Positions 9,892 to 21,011 of a stretch of 64,000 nt of DNA are shown here, one piece after another. The notes under the pieces are model-generated. The model was not told the DNA's origin. It worked only from the letters and a program-made list of their open reading frames with translations, and searched no databases. The stretch spans positions 1 through 64,000 of the forward strand of contig JAGXAJ010000010.1 in NCBI GenBank assembly GCA_018971625.1, in the 5' to 3' direction. The first letter of the stretch is position 1, and every line of letters begins with the position of its first letter. A program made the translations under genes and the position numbers. This DNA comes from Pseudomonadota bacterium. Lineage in GTDB: Bacteria; Pseudomonadota; Alphaproteobacteria; Rhizobiales; Xanthobacteraceae.

Positions 9892-10137
9892 TCAGCAGCC
9901 CGCGGCAGACGCCCTTGGTGTGTTGATCAAGCCTGGCGTCCTCGCATCGAGCTTTTGCAGCGAAACCTTGTCGGCGCTTCTGGTCGGCGAGACGACGCGC
10001 CGAACAGCGCGCCCTCGATATGCGTCGAATGAGGACGCATGCGTGGCCGTGACCAACGCTGCCGCACGCAAAAAAAGAAAAACTCCGGCGATCGCCAGAG
10101 CTGCGGCCGTGAGGACCAGTTTTCGGCCCTGGGTCAA
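9892..10137 (-). CDS. possible small membrane protein between fabZ and lpxA
   Basis: A doubtful 81-residue frame. It would start at a TTG that overlaps the fabZ stop codon (TTGA). The N-terminus has a credible membrane or signal segment (residues 7-28, [20 protein letters not shown]). The rest is arginine- and serine-rich with no recognised family and looks more like non-coding sequence. In its favour is the coupling to fabZ; against it are the TTG start and the weak C-terminal half. The remaining bases of the fabZ-lpxA gap (9659-9891) show no gene or clear hairpin. Confidence 0.25.
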   Translation of the reverse strand: MTQGRKLVLTAAALAIAGVFLFLRAAALVTATHASSFDAYRGRAVRRVVSPTRSADKVSLQKLDARTPGLINTPRASAAGC

Positions 10138-10595
10138 TCGGTCAGCATGGCGCCCACATCAGCTTGGGCGACGGTGACGCCGTTCACCTTGGCCTTGCCG
10201 TGAAACCACCACATGGTGTTTCGCCTGCCGAGACTCGTCATGTGATATTCGACGGTGTCGCCAGGCATCACCGGTTTGCGGAATTTGCATTTGTCGATGG
10301 TCAGGAAATAGACCGCGCGCGGCTTCTCGGTGCCTTCGACCGATTTGATGCCGATCACGCCGGCGGTCTGCGCCATGGCCTCGATCATCATCACGCCGGG
10401 ATAGACGGGCCGATCCGGGAAATGGCCAAGAAACGGCGGCTCGTTGTACGTAACGTTTTTGACGCCGATGCCACTGTAGTCGGCCCGGATCTTGATCACG
10501 CGGTCGATCAGCAGCATCGGATAGCGGTGTGGGAGCGTCTTGAGGATGTCGTTGATGTCCACGAGCTCGAATTTGACCGGTGACTCCTCCGCCAT
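10134..10595 (-). CDS. fabZ: 3-hydroxyacyl-ACP dehydratase FabZ
   Basis: Dehydrates 3-hydroxyacyl-ACP in fatty acid elongation and competes with LpxA for hydroxyacyl chains, which is why it sits in the lipid A cluster. It is 153 residues long with a hot-dog fold. Catalytic residues are His58 in [16 protein letters not shown] and Glu72 in MMIEAMAQ. The ATG at 10595 overlaps the lpxD stop as TAATG; the open frame runs 37 codons further upstream, but that part lies within lpxD and is not conserved. Translational coupling to lpxD is likely. Confidence 0.96.
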   Translation of the reverse strand: MAEESPVKFELVDINDILKTLPHRYPMLLIDRVIKIRADYSGIGVKNVTYNEPPFLGHFPDRPVYPGVMMIEAMAQTAGVIGIKSVEGTEKPRAVYFLTIDKCKFRKPVMPGDTVEYHMTSLGRRNTMWWFHGKAKVNGVTVAQADVGAMLTD

Positions 10596-11662
10596 TACTC
10601 CTGCCCTTCGCCCTTTGGGTTGGCCGCGTTGTCCCGGACCAGACGTTCGACCGCAATGATTTCCCGGAACCATTGCTTGGTCGGCTTTGCAAAATGTCCG
10701 CCCCAACGGCCATTGGCTGGAATGTCGTCCTTGACTGCACTCATCGCCGTAACCTGGGCGCCGTCGCCGATGTGAAGGTGATTGTTGATTCCAACCTTGG
10801 CCCCGAGCGCAACATTGTCACCAATCGTCAGACTGCCCGCCAGGCCGATCTGGGCTGCAAGCAGGCAATGCCTGCCGATCGTTACATTGTGGCCGATCTG
10901 GACCTGATTGTCGATTTTGGTACCTTCTCCGATCACGGTATCGCGCAAGCTGCCGCGGTCGATTGTGGTTCCCGCGCCTACCTCGACGTTGTCCTGAATC
11001 AGGACGCGGCCGGTTTGCGGCACCTTCAAATGGCCATCGACGCCGAAAAACACGAAGCCGTAGCCGTCCTGTCCGATGCCGCAACCGGGATGAATCAGGA
11101 CGTTGTTGCCGATTAGTGCGCACTGAATCGCGCAGTGCGCGCCGACATTGCAATCCCGGCCGATTCTGACATCGGCTCCGATCACAGCACCCGCGCCGAT
11201 CACCGTTCCAGTGCCGATTTCGACATTCGGGCCGATCACCACCAGGGGATCGACAATCACGCCATCTTCCAGACGCGCGCTCGGATCGATGATCGCGGAA
11301 GGCGCAATCCCGGAAATGCCGAACCAGGATTGCGGACGCAGCGCGTCGTTGTGAAATTCCCGGGCAACCTTCACGAAATCGCGGAATGGTTGCTTCGCGC
11401 GCAGCACCGCCACATGGGCGGGAACGGAAGCCTCGAATCGTGCACCGACCAGGCATGCTCCTGCCTTGGTCGCGGCAAGCTGGTCGGCATATTTCAGATT
11501 ATCGAAAAAAGTCAGGTGCTGCGGGCCGGCCTCATCGAGCGACGCCAGACCTTTGACCTGCTGGCTTCCGCGCGAGGCGTCGACCAAGACCGCCCCGGTC
11601 AACGCGGCTATGTCAGCCAGCGTGGACACAGGGGGTTGTTCGAAAAATGTAGGCTGCGCCAT
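10595..11662 (-). CDS. lpxD: UDP-3-O-(3-hydroxyacyl)glucosamine N-acyltransferase
   Basis: Third step of lipid A synthesis: N-acylation of UDP-3-O-acylglucosamine using acyl-ACP. It has 355 residues, close to E. coli LpxD (341). An N-terminal uridine-binding domain (residues 1-100) is followed by hexapeptide repeats (for example [15 protein letters not shown] and [15 protein letters not shown]) and a short C-terminal helix. The histidine in [10 protein letters not shown] is the expected catalytic residue. The ATG at 11662 lies 31 bases after the bamA stop. Skp/OmpH, which often sits between bamA and lpxD in other Gram-negatives, is absent here. Confidence 0.95.
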   Translation of the reverse strand: MAQPTFFEQPPVSTLADIAALTGAVLVDASRGSQQVKGLASLDEAGPQHLTFFDNLKYADQLAATKAGACLVGARFEASVPAHVAVLRAKQPFRDFVKVAREFHNDALRPQSWFGISGIAPSAIIDPSARLEDGVIVDPLVVIGPNVEIGTGTVIGAGAVIGADVRIGRDCNVGAHCAIQCALIGNNVLIHPGCGIGQDGYGFVFFGVDGHLKVPQTGRVLIQDNVEVGAGTTIDRGSLRDTVIGEGTKIDNQVQIGHNVTIGRHCLLAAQIGLAGSLTIGDNVALGAKVGINNHLHIGDGAQVTAMSAVKDDIPANGRWGGHFAKPTKQWFREIIAVERLVRDNAANPKGEGQE

Positions 11663-11693
11663 TCTACCCGCCGCGGCCCGCCCGCGGTCAAAC

Positions 11694-14231
11694 TCAGAAC
11701 GACGTCCCGCCGCCGAACCTGAATTCCTGCACGACGTCGTATTTGCCCTTGGTGATCGGGATCGCATAGTCGAAGCGCAGCGGACCGAACGGCGACGCCC
11801 AGATCAGGCCGACACCGACTGAGCTACGGACCAGGTTGCTGTCATCGTAGACCATGCCGCACTGGCACTGGTGGCCATTGACTAGGCCGTTGATTTCACC
11901 GGTCTGGGCCCATGTCGTCGGTCCCTGGTAATCCCACAGCGATCCGGCGTCGGCGTACACGGCGCCCTTCAGGCCCACTTCCTTGGGAAGGAACCAGAAC
12001 GGCATCTGCAACTCAGCCGAAGCTCCCCAATATTTCGTACCGCCCAAGGCGTCGCCGCCGTAGCCTGTATACGGCAAGAAGGTCAGATCGCGCGGACCGA
12101 TGCCGTTCGGAGCAAAGCCACGAACGAGGTTCGGTCCCATCTGGAACTGGTCGAGCATGCGAAGCTGGTTGTTACCCACCTGATTGAGCATGCCGCCCTG
12201 AAGGTGGATCAATCCGACGATATCAGCAACCAGCGGCGTGTAGTACTTCGCGTCGATCGCCGATTTCAGGTAGCTGACATTGCCGCCAACGCCGGCGAAG
12301 TCCTGCTTCCAGTCGATCAACAAACCATCGGTCGGGTTCTTGTTGTTGTCGAGCGTGTTGTAGTCCAGTGAATAGCCGACCGCGGAGGTCCACGCCGCCC
12401 CATTGGCCAATTCCTGCCGGACCGGCAACGAAGATTCGCCGTCGCCCAGACAGCCTGGAAGCAGGCCAGCCTGCTCGTTTCCGGTCGGATCGTTCCCGAT
12501 ACCGCCCATGGCCTGGTTGATATAGGCCGGCGTCGGGTAGAATGGCATGTTAGTGCCCACTAGGTTGTTACAATTGTCGAGCTGGTACGGCAGCGTAATT
12601 TCTTGCTCGTAAAGCGAATAGCGAAGCTGCAGCGACAAATCCTCGCGCAGGCTGAAGCCCAGTCTCGGAGAGAATCCGATAGTCTTGGTGCCGTACGAAA
12701 TAAAGTCATTGGGCAGTTGCTCGCGATAGAACACGTCGAGGCCGGCTGCGATATGATAGTCCAGCAGATAAGGCTCGACAAACGACAGCGAAACGCCGCG
12801 CGCATACTGACCATAGGTGACCGCGGCCTTCGCGAACAGGCCGCGACCCAGGAAATTGCGTTCCGAAATGCTGACCTCGGCCAACGCACCGTCGGTGGTC
12901 GAATAGCCACCGGATACGGAGAAGTCGCCGGTGGACTTCTCCTCGAGCTCGACGTTGAGAATCACGCGATCGCTTGACGATCCGGGTTCGGTCGTGATTT
13001 TCACGGACTTGAAGAAATCGAGATTTTTCAGGCGACGCTCGGCGCGATCGACCAGCGCGCGATTATACGCATCGCCTTCGGAAATATCGAACTCGCGGCG
13101 AATCACATAATCGCGGGTTCGGGTATTGCCATGGACGTTGATGCGTTCGATGTAGACCCGCGGACCTTCATCAATGGCGAAAGTGATGGAAACGGTATGC
13201 GCCTCAAAATTGCGATCGCCGCGCGGCTTCACGACCGCAAAGGCATAGCCGCGGCGCGAAGCCTCGATCTGCATGTTTTCGACCGACTTCTCAAGTGCTT
13301 CGGCGTTATAGAGAGAGCCGACATAAACCTGCGAGAAGCTGGCGAGCGAATTGCCGTCTAGCGTGGGGATGCTGGAGGCGTAATTGACCGACGCAACCCG
13401 GTATTGCTGACCTTCCTCGATCTTGAAGGTGACGAGGAAGCCCTTTTTCTCCGGATCGTACTCGGTCAATGCAGCCACCACCTGGACGTCGGCAAAGCCG
13501 TGCTTGAGGTAGTAGCGGCGAATCAGGTCGCGATCGGCCTCGATGCGATCCGGGTCGTAGACGTCGTTGCCGCCGAGGAAACTGAGCAAGTTTGATTCGC
13601 GGGTCTTGATGACATCCTTGAGGCGATACGATGAATAGGCATTGTTGCCGACGAACTGAATCGACTTGACGCCGGTCTTCGCGCCCTCGGTAATTTCGAA
13701 AACGAGATCGACGCGGTTGTTGGGCTGCTCGATGATCTCGGGGTTGACGCGAACGTCGTAGCGGCCGTTGTGGCGATAGATTTCGGCAATGTGTTCGGCG
13801 TCGGCCTGAACCATTGGGCGGGAAAAGGTTCCGCGCGGCTTGGACTGTATTTCTGCCGAAAGCTGATCGTCCTTGACCTTCTTGTTACCCTCGAAGGCGA
13901 CGCGACCGATCACCGGATTTTCGATCACGGTTACCAGCAAATGCCCGCGGACATTGCTGATCTTTACATCCTGGAACAGGCCGGTTGCGATCAACGCCTT
14001 CAGGCCGTCATCGATCGCACCCTGGTCGAGATGGCCTCCAGGACCGGGCTTGAAATAAGAACGGATGGTTTCGACTTCGACGCGGCGATTGCCCTCGACC
14101 TGAATGGTGGAAACGGTCTGGGCGACGGCCGCGGAAGACGCAAGCATGGCCGCCATCGTGGCGGCGAGCGGCGTAGCAACCAGAACCAGGGCAGCAAACA
14201 AGCCTCCCCGCACTCGCATTCCAAAATTCAT
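11694..14231 (-). CDS. bamA: outer membrane protein assembly factor BamA
   Basis: Omp85-family core of the BAM machine that inserts beta-barrel proteins into the outer membrane. The 845 residues comprise a signal peptide ending in ASSAAVAQ (about residue 38), five POTRA domains (first: [17 protein letters not shown]; later ones with [20 protein letters not shown]), and a C-terminal 16-strand barrel that ends in a phenylalanine (FGGGTSF). The ATG at 14231 is taken as the start; a TTG two codons upstream is possible. It lies between rseP and lpxD, the conserved order. The 181-base gap to rseP may carry its own promoter. Confidence 0.96.
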   Translation of the reverse strand: MNFGMRVRGGLFAALVLVATPLAATMAAMLASSAAVAQTVSTIQVEGNRRVEVETIRSYFKPGPGGHLDQGAIDDGLKALIATGLFQDVKISNVRGHLLVTVIENPVIGRVAFEGNKKVKDDQLSAEIQSKPRGTFSRPMVQADAEHIAEIYRHNGRYDVRVNPEIIEQPNNRVDLVFEITEGAKTGVKSIQFVGNNAYSSYRLKDVIKTRESNLLSFLGGNDVYDPDRIEADRDLIRRYYLKHGFADVQVVAALTEYDPEKKGFLVTFKIEEGQQYRVASVNYASSIPTLDGNSLASFSQVYVGSLYNAEALEKSVENMQIEASRRGYAFAVVKPRGDRNFEAHTVSITFAIDEGPRVYIERINVHGNTRTRDYVIRREFDISEGDAYNRALVDRAERRLKNLDFFKSVKITTEPGSSSDRVILNVELEEKSTGDFSVSGGYSTTDGALAEVSISERNFLGRGLFAKAAVTYGQYARGVSLSFVEPYLLDYHIAAGLDVFYREQLPNDFISYGTKTIGFSPRLGFSLREDLSLQLRYSLYEQEITLPYQLDNCNNLVGTNMPFYPTPAYINQAMGGIGNDPTGNEQAGLLPGCLGDGESSLPVRQELANGAAWTSAVGYSLDYNTLDNNKNPTDGLLIDWKQDFAGVGGNVSYLKSAIDAKYYTPLVADIVGLIHLQGGMLNQVGNNQLRMLDQFQMGPNLVRGFAPNGIGPRDLTFLPYTGYGGDALGGTKYWGASAELQMPFWFLPKEVGLKGAVYADAGSLWDYQGPTTWAQTGEINGLVNGHQCQCGMVYDDSNLVRSSVGVGLIWASPFGPLRFDYAIPITKGKYDVVQEFRFGGGTSF

Positions 14232-14412
14232 GCGCAACGCGCCCTTGTCATTCCGATGCCAAATCGCCCCCGGCGAACCGGCCGATTCTCATTGCTGCAT
14301 CGCTTGTAGACAATTTTAACAAGACCGCAAACGCCCTATTGCGGTGCAATTTCATTTTCATTCCAAGACGTTGCCTATCGGCCACGCCTTGCAAATAAGG
14401 CATAATAAGGCA

Positions 14413-15564
14413 TCATGAGGCAGTCAGATGCAGGATGTCGTTATAGGTGGCGAACACCATCAACATCAGCACCAAACCCACCCCGATGCGAAATCCCACC
14501 TCCTGAGCCCGATCCGACAACGGCCGGCCCCGAATGGCCTCAACCGCATAGAACAAAAGGTGGCCGCCATCGAGTAGCGGGACCGGAAACAGGTTCAAGA
14601 GTCCGATCGAGACCGAAAGCAGCGCGGCAAGACGAATCAACGGCACCAAACCCAGGGTGGCGACCTGCCCTGATATCTTGGCGATCCCTATCGGACCGCC
14701 AATCTGATCAGCCGGCTCGCGGCCGGTGAAGACACGGCCAACATAGGTCAGCGTCTGGTCGATCACCAACCAGGTTTCCTTGACGCCAAGCCAAACGGCG
14801 GTAGCCGGATCGACGGGCTCGGTCACGACATCGTCGGGCAAGGATTTCCGGCTGATGCCGAGTACGCCAAGCCGATGGACATTGCCGAAGCCATCCTTCA
14901 CTTCCTTGAGCTGAGGCGTTCCGTACAATTCCACCGTGGAGTTGCCGCGCTTGACCGTGAACGCAAGCTGTTGCCCCGGGTGACCACCGACAATCCACTG
15001 CATGTCGGGGAAAGTCTCGATCGGCTGATGGTCGATTGCAGTCACCACGTCGCCGACCTGAAAACCGGCCGTCTCGGCCGCACTCCCAGCCTCGACCCCA
15101 TCGACGCGGGCCGACATGTTCGGCTTGCCGAAGAACGCGAACACGGCGGCGAAGATCACGACCGCAAGGATGAAATTTGCAATCGGACCAGCGGCGACGA
15201 TCGCCGCGCGCGGCCCGACCTTTTTGTGATGAAAACTGCCCGCGCGCTCTTCGTCGGTCATGTTGCTGAGTGCTTCAGCAGACGGCGTCGAAGCCTCACT
15301 GTCGTCGCCGAAGAACCTGACGTAGCCGCCGAGCGGAACCGCCGAAATCTTCCATCGCGTGCCATGGCGGTCGTTGAAGCCAACGAGTTCCGGACCGAAC
15401 CCCAGCGAAAACGTTAAGACCTTTACGCCGGCCCAGCGGGCCACCAGGAAATGCCCGAGTTCATGGAAGAAAACGACAATGGTTAGCACGAACAAAAAGG
15501 GGACGACGTAACCGACGAGCCCATGGCTCAACGTATTGAAACTATGGAGAAAAAATTCAGACAT
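14413..15564 (-). CDS. rseP: site-2 zinc metalloprotease RseP
   Basis: Intramembrane zinc protease (S2P family) of the inner membrane that cleaves anti-sigma factors and leftover signal peptides. It has 383 residues. The zinc motif HELGH is at 34-38 within the first transmembrane segment, and the second metal-binding motif is LDGG in NLFPVPLLDGGHLLFY near residue 330. One clear PDZ domain (about residues 130-215, VDGVEAGSAAETAGFQVGDVV) lies between the helices. It is encoded 46 bases after dxr and upstream of bamA, in the usual envelope cluster. Confidence 0.95.
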   Translation of the reverse strand: MSEFFLHSFNTLSHGLVGYVVPFLFVLTIVVFFHELGHFLVARWAGVKVLTFSLGFGPELVGFNDRHGTRWKISAVPLGGYVRFFGDDSEASTPSAEALSNMTDEERAGSFHHKKVGPRAAIVAAGPIANFILAVVIFAAVFAFFGKPNMSARVDGVEAGSAAETAGFQVGDVVTAIDHQPIETFPDMQWIVGGHPGQQLAFTVKRGNSTVELYGTPQLKEVKDGFGNVHRLGVLGISRKSLPDDVVTEPVDPATAVWLGVKETWLVIDQTLTYVGRVFTGREPADQIGGPIGIAKISGQVATLGLVPLIRLAALLSVSIGLLNLFPVPLLDGGHLLFYAVEAIRGRPLSDRAQEVGFRIGVGLVLMLMVFATYNDILHLTAS

Positions 15565-15610
15565 CTAGTTCCCCTCATCGCGCAGCCAGCCGGCTCCGCC
15601 CCCTTGTCAT

Positions 15611-16834
15611 CTAGGATGCCTTTGCGGCAATTTGAGGCAAGAGGGTGGCGGCTTTATTTCGTGCGTTATGGTCAACGGCAATAGCGTCGTCCGCGGAACT
15701 TAACGGCGCCAGATTGCCGGAACGAACCCAGGCGTTCATCGTCGCCTCGACCAGCCTCGCGATGGCGCCGAATCTGATTTTGCCGGCGATAAAAGCCGCC
15801 ACCGCGACCTCGTTGGCCGCGTTGAACACCGTGGTCGCGCCGTGCCCGGTGCGCAGTGCGTCGTAGGCCAGCTTCAGTGCCGGAAAACGATCGAAATCGG
15901 GTGCCTCGAACGTCAATTGTCCGATCTTGGCGAGATCGAGCCGGGCGGAAGGTCCGACGATGCGATCGGGCCATCCGAGGCAATGCGCAATCGGGATACG
16001 CATGTCGGGCGCACCCAATTGCGCGACAACGGAACGGTCCGAAAATTCGACCATGCCGTGGACGATCGACTGCGGATGCACCAACACGTCGATCTCGTCC
16101 GGCGTCAGGCCAAACAGATGCGAGGCTTCGATGACCTCAAGCCCCTTGTTCATCATCGACGCCGAATCGATCGTGATCTTCTGGCCCATGCTCCAGTTCG
16201 GATGTTTTAGTGCCTGCGCCAGCGTCGCCTGTTCGATCTCGGCGCTGTCCCAGGTCCGGAACGGCCCGCCGGACGCAGTGATGATGACGCGAACCAGTTC
16301 CTCGCGATTGCCCGAACCAAGCGCCTGAAAGAGCGCGTTGTGCTCGGAATCGGCTGGCAGGATGCGGGCCCCCGTCAAGATCGCGCGCTGCATGAAAAAA
16401 TCGCCCGCACAGACCAGACATTCCTTGTTCGCCAACGCCACGGTGGCGCCGCGGTCGACGGCCGCCAGCGCGGGCTTCAGTCCGGCGGCGCCGCTGACGG
16501 CGGCCATCACCCAATCGGCCGGCCGGGCGGCGGCTTCGATAATCGCGCTCTCGCCTGCTCCGCATTCGGTGCCGGTCCCGCTCAAGGCGTCCTGCAAATC
16601 CTTCAGAAGATCGGGGTCGGCGATCGCGACAAAGCGCGCGTTGAACTCTTTTGCCAGCTTTGCCAGCGCCGCAACGTTGGAATTGGCGGTCAGGGCTTCG
16701 ACTTGATAACGCTCGGGCGCGCCGCGAAGCAAATCCATGGTGCTATCGCCGATCGAGCCGGTGGCGCCCAGGACCGACACGGCACGCGCGGCGGAAACCG
16801 CGGCCTTGCTGTTACGCAACGGAACTGCGCTCAT
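15611..16834 (-). CDS. dxr: 1-deoxy-D-xylulose 5-phosphate reductoisomerase
   Basis: NADPH-dependent enzyme of the MEP isoprenoid pathway, converting DXP to MEP. It is 407 residues long, the usual length. The nucleotide-binding motif [16 protein letters not shown] is near residue 23. Substrate and metal residues lie in [46 protein letters not shown] and [13 protein letters not shown]. It precedes rseP and follows cdsA by four bases, so it is in the same transcript. Its product feeds UppS through IPP and DMAPP. Confidence 0.96.
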   Translation of the reverse strand: MSAVPLRNSKAAVSAARAVSVLGATGSIGDSTMDLLRGAPERYQVEALTANSNVAALAKLAKEFNARFVAIADPDLLKDLQDALSGTGTECGAGESAIIEAAARPADWVMAAVSGAAGLKPALAAVDRGATVALANKECLVCAGDFFMQRAILTGARILPADSEHNALFQALGSGNREELVRVIITASGGPFRTWDSAEIEQATLAQALKHPNWSMGQKITIDSASMMNKGLEVIEASHLFGLTPDEIDVLVHPQSIVHGMVEFSDRSVVAQLGAPDMRIPIAHCLGWPDRIVGPSARLDLAKIGQLTFEAPDFDRFPALKLAYDALRTGHGATTVFNAANEVAVAAFIAGKIRFGAIARLVEATMNAWVRSGNLAPLSSADDAIAVDHNARNKAATLLPQIAAKAS

Positions 16835-16838
16835 ATCT

Positions 16839-17678
16839 TCACCACATCATAAGACCGCTGCCGACGCCATCCGCGCCGCGCCGCAAAAAGCCGAGAATCG
16901 CCGCCAGCACCACGGCAGCGACGAATCCATCAAGCCGATCCAATAACCCGCCGTGGCCAGGGATGATACGGCTTGAATCCTTGACCCCGAAGCGCCGTTT
17001 CACCGCCGATTCAAACAGGTCGCCAAGCTGCGAGACAATCGACAGAATCGAGCCCAGCAGCAGCAACGGGCCGGCTTTGCCGAGGCCAAATGCCGCAAAA
17101 CCGGCAGCGACCGCAACGCTTGCGGCAAAGCCGCCAAGAGCGCCGGCCCAGGTCTTGTTGGGACTGATTCGCGGCCACAGTTTCGGGCCGCCAAAGCCGC
17201 GGCCAGCGAAATAGCCGCCGATATCGGTCACCCACACCACCAGAAACACCAGCATCAACGCCGTCCAGCCCATGGCCGGATCGGACCGCAGCATGATCGA
17301 GGCCTGCTCGGCCGCGGCGGCGTAGATAAATCCTGTTGTGGCCCAGATCCGCCTTTCCGGCGTTAGCGCAGCTACGGCCAATAGGCCCAAAGGCAAAGCG
17401 ACGAGAGCAAGTTTAAGCGGAAGGACGATCCCGGCCAATGCCAGCGCCGCAACGCCCGAGGCGACTACGCCGATCCGGCGCGCTTCGCCTACGATGGCCA
17501 GCCATTCGACATAGAGGCCGATTGCAGCCAGCGTCACCAACGCGGCCCAGAGCCAGCCGCCGACATACGCGATCGCAATGGCTGACGGCGCAAGAACCAG
17601 AGCTGCGACAATGCGCGCCGTCAGGTTACGCGTGCCGGGCGTTCCCGTCGCCGCCGGCGCGGCTTCACCCTCGGTCAC
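16839..17678 (-). CDS. cdsA: phosphatidate cytidylyltransferase
   Basis: Integral membrane enzyme making CDP-diacylglycerol from phosphatidate and CTP. It is 279 residues long with about seven hydrophobic segments. The family signature is intact near the C-terminus: [20 protein letters not shown] followed by GLLDRLDG. The GTG start at 17678 overlaps the uppS stop (GTGA), so it is probably translated by coupling. It lies directly upstream of dxr. Confidence 0.95.
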   Translation of the reverse strand: MTEGEAAPAATGTPGTRNLTARIVAALVLAPSAIAIAYVGGWLWAALVTLAAIGLYVEWLAIVGEARRIGVVASGVAALALAGIVLPLKLALVALPLGLLAVAALTPERRIWATTGFIYAAAAEQASIMLRSDPAMGWTALMLVFLVVWVTDIGGYFAGRGFGGPKLWPRISPNKTWAGALGGFAASVAVAAGFAAFGLGKAGPLLLLGSILSIVSQLGDLFESAVKRRFGVKDSSRIIPGHGGLLDRLDGFVAAVVLAAILGFLRRGADGVGSGLMMW

Positions 17679-18430
17679 GATCCGGTTTTCGCGGCCAGAC
17701 CGCCGAAGCGGCGCTCCCGCCTGGCGTATTCGGCGATCGCCCCCTCAAGCGTGGCCTTATCGAAATCCGGCCAGTGGGTCGGCACGAACACCAGTTCGCT
17801 ATAAGCTGCCTGCCACATCAGAAAATTCGACAGTCGCTGCTCGCCGCTGGTGCGAATGATCAGGTCGGGGTCGGGAATATCGGGCGCATCAAGATATTGA
17901 CCAAGCGCATCGGCATCGATCGACGATGGGTCGCGCCTTCCCTCCGCGACCTCGCGCGCCAGCCGTTGGGCCGCATTGGCGATTTCCTGACGCGAGCCGT
18001 AGTTGAAAGCAACGATGAGATTGAGCCGCGTATTGCCGCGGGTCAGTTCCTCGGCTTCGTTCAGCAACGCGCAGATGTCAGGCTCCAATCCGGCGCGTTC
18101 ACCGATCACGCGTACCCGCACACCGTCGCGATGCAAGGTCGCCAGATCGTTGCGAATGAAACGCCGGAGCAGGCCGAACAGATCGCCGATCTCGGTCGCC
18201 GGCCGCGACCAGTTCTCCGAACTGAAGGAGAAAATCGTCAAATGCAGAATGCCGAGTTCAGACACCGCGCGAACCACGCGGCGCAAGGCTTCGACGCCCC
18301 GGCGATGGCCCTCGGCACGCGGAAGGCCGCGAGCCGCCGCCCAGCGGCCATTTCCGTCCATGATGATGGCCACATGCAGCGGACCGTCCGATCGATCCTG
18401 TCCTTCAGTGGCGGGGGCGGCGTTCGACAT
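17675..18430 (-). CDS. uppS: isoprenyl transferase (undecaprenyl diphosphate synthase)
   Basis: Cis-prenyltransferase making the C55 lipid carrier for peptidoglycan and O-antigen. It has 251 residues. Motif [14 protein letters not shown] contains the catalytic Asp25. Further conserved regions are [38 protein letters not shown] and the C-terminal [20 protein letters not shown] with FVPTHWPDF. Its 3' end overlaps cdsA. A gap of 112 bases separates it from frr upstream. Confidence 0.96.
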   Translation of the reverse strand: MSNAAPATEGQDRSDGPLHVAIIMDGNGRWAAARGLPRAEGHRRGVEALRRVVRAVSELGILHLTIFSFSSENWSRPATEIGDLFGLLRRFIRNDLATLHRDGVRVRVIGERAGLEPDICALLNEAEELTRGNTRLNLIVAFNYGSRQEIANAAQRLAREVAEGRRDPSSIDADALGQYLDAPDIPDPDLIIRTSGEQRLSNFLMWQAAYSELVFVPTHWPDFDKATLEGAIAEYARRERRFGGLAAKTGS

Positions 18431-18542
18431 TGCTTGTTCCCTGTCGCGTTTTCGCGCGAAATAGATATCGCTCGCATCGCATTCAAGTTACGCAGATGGC
18501 GTAGACTTGTTCGTGCAGAAAACGCATCAAACAAAAGTAGCA

Positions 18543-19106
18543 CTAGACGGTGAGAATTTCCTTTTCCTTGGCCGCCAGCAACTGGTCGATTTCCGAAATC
18601 GTCCCGTCGGTCGCCTTCTGCACGTCAGCGGCCAGGCGCTCCTGATCGTCCTCGGAAATCTCGTGATTTTTCTCGAGCTTCTTGACGGTATCGAGACCGT
18701 CGCGGCGAACATGGCGCACCGCGACCTTGGCTGCCTCGGCGTATTTATGCGCCACCTTCACCAATTCCTTGCGGCGCTCCTCGTTGAGCTCGGGAATCCG
18801 CAGTCGCAGCACCTGCCCTTCGGTGGCAGGGCTCAGCCCGAGGTTGGAATCCACGATCGCTTTCTCCACCGCCTTGACCATCGATTTGTCCCAGACCTGC
18901 ACCGAGAGCAGGCGCGGCTCAGGCACGCTGATGGTGGCGAGCTGATTAAGTGGCATATGGCTGCCATAGGCCTCGACCTGGACCGGCTCCAGCATCGAAG
19001 CCGAGGCACGGCCGGTGCGCAAACCGCCCAGCTCATGCTTAAACGATTGGGTCGCGCCCTGCATTCGGCGCTTCAATTCGTTGATGTCGAAACCAGGCGT
19101 GGGCAT
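18543..19106 (-). CDS. frr: ribosome recycling factor
   Basis: Splits post-termination ribosomes together with EF-G. It is 187 residues long (family about 185), mostly coiled helices. Conserved stretches are [20 protein letters not shown] with TGRASASML, the domain II linker, [15 protein letters not shown] and the C-terminal [17 protein letters not shown]. It follows pyrH by 70 bases in the rpsB-tsf-pyrH-frr order conserved across bacteria. Confidence 0.97.
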   Translation of the reverse strand: MPTPGFDINELKRRMQGATQSFKHELGGLRTGRASASMLEPVQVEAYGSHMPLNQLATISVPEPRLLSVQVWDKSMVKAVEKAIVDSNLGLSPATEGQVLRLRIPELNEERRKELVKVAHKYAEAAKVAVRHVRRDGLDTVKKLEKNHEISEDDQERLAADVQKATDGTISEIDQLLAAKEKEILTV

Positions 19107-19176
19107 GACGCTTCTCCCTCCTCATAAGACCACCCGCTGCCGCCCTTTGCCGGCTTTGCAGTCGCATGGCCGGCCG

Positions 19177-19893
19177 TCAGCCGGCGACGATAGTACCGCG
19201 GCCAGTGCCGCGCAGGATCGCACCGATCGACCCCAGTTCGGCGATCGAGAACACGATGATAGGCAGCGACGTTTCGCGGGCAAGCGCGAATGCGGTCGCA
19301 TCCATGACCTTGTAATCGCCCTCGATCGCTTGTGAATGCGTCAAACGGTCAAATCGCGTGGCCGACGGGTCTTTTTTCGGGTCGGCACTGTAGACGCCGT
19401 CGACATTGGTGGCTTTTAGCACCGCCTGGGCGCCGATCTCGGCCGCGCGCAGCACCGCCGTGGTGTCGGTTGTGAAAAACGGATTGCCGGTTCCACCGCC
19501 GAGCAGCACGATCCGTCCCTTGGCCAGATATTTGTGGGCAGTGCCGCGGGTGAACAGCTCGCAGATCTCAGGCATCACGAACGCCGACAGCGTCCGTGCT
19601 GGCGTGCCCTTGCGCTCGATCGCGGCTTCCAGCGCCAGGCAGTTCATCACGGTGGCGAGCATGCCCATGGTGTCGCCGGTTGGGCGCGAGACGCCACGCG
19701 AGGACACCTCGACGCCGCGGACGATGTTGCCGCCACCGACAACGACGGCGACCTCGCTGCCCAGTTGCCGGGCCGCGATCAGATCGTCGGCGATCCTGTC
19801 GACGGTGGGTTGGTCGACGCCGAAAGACTGCGAGCCGGCGAGATATTCGCCCGAGAGCTTGATCACCACGCGACGATAGACCGGCTCAGCCAT
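19177..19893 (-). CDS. pyrH: UMP kinase
   Basis: Phosphorylates UMP to UDP, a hexameric amino acid kinase-family enzyme under GTP/UTP control. It is 238 residues long. Motifs: [14 protein letters not shown] (phosphate binding), [46 protein letters not shown] and [11 protein letters not shown]. The ATG at 19893 is chosen because it has AAGGAGAG just upstream; the open frame extends 57 codons further into tsf with shadow-like sequence. It is 85 bases downstream of tsf. Confidence 0.96.
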   Translation of the reverse strand: MAEPVYRRVVIKLSGEYLAGSQSFGVDQPTVDRIADDLIAARQLGSEVAVVVGGGNIVRGVEVSSRGVSRPTGDTMGMLATVMNCLALEAAIERKGTPARTLSAFVMPEICELFTRGTAHKYLAKGRIVLLGGGTGNPFFTTDTTAVLRAAEIGAQAVLKATNVDGVYSADPKKDPSATRFDRLTHSQAIEGDYKVMDATAFALARETSLPIIVFSIAELGSIGAILRGTGRGTIVAG

Positions 19894-19978
19894 GATGCGT
19901 TCGCTCTCCTTAAGCCGGCGCCGATCGCTTCCGGCGCCATCGCCCGAATGACCCGTACCGGAAGAACTGATCCGCGAG

Positions 19979-20905
19979 TTATTTCTTACCGCTGGCCGCT
20001 GCCACCTCGGCCGCAAAATCGGATTCCTGCTTTTCGATTCCCTCGCCGAGAGCATAGCGCACAAATCCGGCGATCTTCACAGCCGCGCCGATCTTGCCCT
20101 CAGCTTCCTTCACGGCCTGGGCGACCGATTTGCCCTTTTCGTCGTGGATAAAGGCCTGCTCCAGCAGGCAGACCTCTTTGTAATAGGTCTTCAGGCCGGA
20201 CTCGACGATCTTTTCGATCACGTTTTCGGGCTTGCCCTGCTGGCGGTATTTGTCGGCCAGAACGTCCTTCTCACGCTTCACGACGGCGGGATCAAGCCCG
20301 GCCGGATCCAGCGCCTGCGGATTGGTGGCGGCCACATGCATCGCAAGCTGGCGGCCGACGGCGGCCAGTTCGTCCACCTTGCCGGCCGACTCCAGCGCGA
20401 CGATGACGCCCATCTTGCCAGCGCCGTCGATGACCGCATTATGGATGTAGCTCGACACGACGCCCTTGCTGACCTCCAGCGAGGCCGCACGACGCAGCGT
20501 CATATTCTCGCCGATGGTGGCGATGGCATCCGAGATCGCGGTCTCGACGGTGACCGCCCCGACCTTGGCGGCCTTGATCTTCTCGACATCGGCGCCGACG
20601 TCGATCGCGACCTGGGCGATCATCTTGACCAGTCCCTGGAACTGCTCGTTGCGCGCCACGAAATCGGTCTCGGAATTGACCTCGACGACGACACCCTTGG
20701 GGCCCTTGGTGACAGCGCCGATCAGGCCTTCGGCGGCGACACGACCGGCCTTCTTCGCGGCCTTCGACAATCCCTTTTTGCGCAGCCAGTCCTGGGCTGC
20801 CTGCATGTCGCCACTGCTCTCGGTGAGCGCGGCCTTGCAATCCATCATGCCTGCGCCGGTGGACTCACGAAGGTCCTTGACCATCGCCGCTGTGATCGTT
20901 GTCAT
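19979..20905 (-). CDS. tsf: translation elongation factor Ts
   Basis: Nucleotide exchange factor for EF-Tu. It is 308 residues long. The N-terminal UBA-like domain ([20 protein letters not shown]) and the conserved [10 protein letters not shown] at about residue 80 are present, as is the C-terminal [17 protein letters not shown]. The ATG at 20905 opens the conserved domain, and a further 23 codons of open frame upstream are not used. It is separated from rpsB by 106 bases holding two GC-rich hairpins that may set the S2 to EF-Ts ratio. Confidence 0.97.
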   Translation of the reverse strand: MTTITAAMVKDLRESTGAGMMDCKAALTESSGDMQAAQDWLRKKGLSKAAKKAGRVAAEGLIGAVTKGPKGVVVEVNSETDFVARNEQFQGLVKMIAQVAIDVGADVEKIKAAKVGAVTVETAISDAIATIGENMTLRRAASLEVSKGVVSSYIHNAVIDGAGKMGVIVALESAGKVDELAAVGRQLAMHVAATNPQALDPAGLDPAVVKREKDVLADKYRQQGKPENVIEKIVESGLKTYYKEVCLLEQAFIHDEKGKSVAQAVKEAEGKIGAAVKIAGFVRYALGEGIEKQESDFAAEVAAASGKK

Positions 20906-20937
20906 TGTTGCAATCCTTTGCCTGTCAGGCCGGTCGC

Positions 20938-21000
20938 GGCGCGGCTTCGAGCCGCGCCCATCCACCGCCAGCAAGAGTGGCGGCCGGAGCCAATCCGGCC
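20938..21000 (-). terminator. two GC-rich hairpins in the rpsB-tsf gap (possible attenuator)
   Basis: One inverted repeat spans 20938-20958 (nine-base arms, three-base TCG loop) and a second spans 20982-21000 (GGCCGGA type arms). Neither is followed by a U-run on the minus strand, so they are more likely to slow or partly terminate transcription, or to protect mRNA ends, than to stop it fully. Partial attenuation between rpsB and tsf is known in other bacteria; its use here is inferred. Confidence 0.45.
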
Positions 21001-21011
21001 AATGCTTGACG

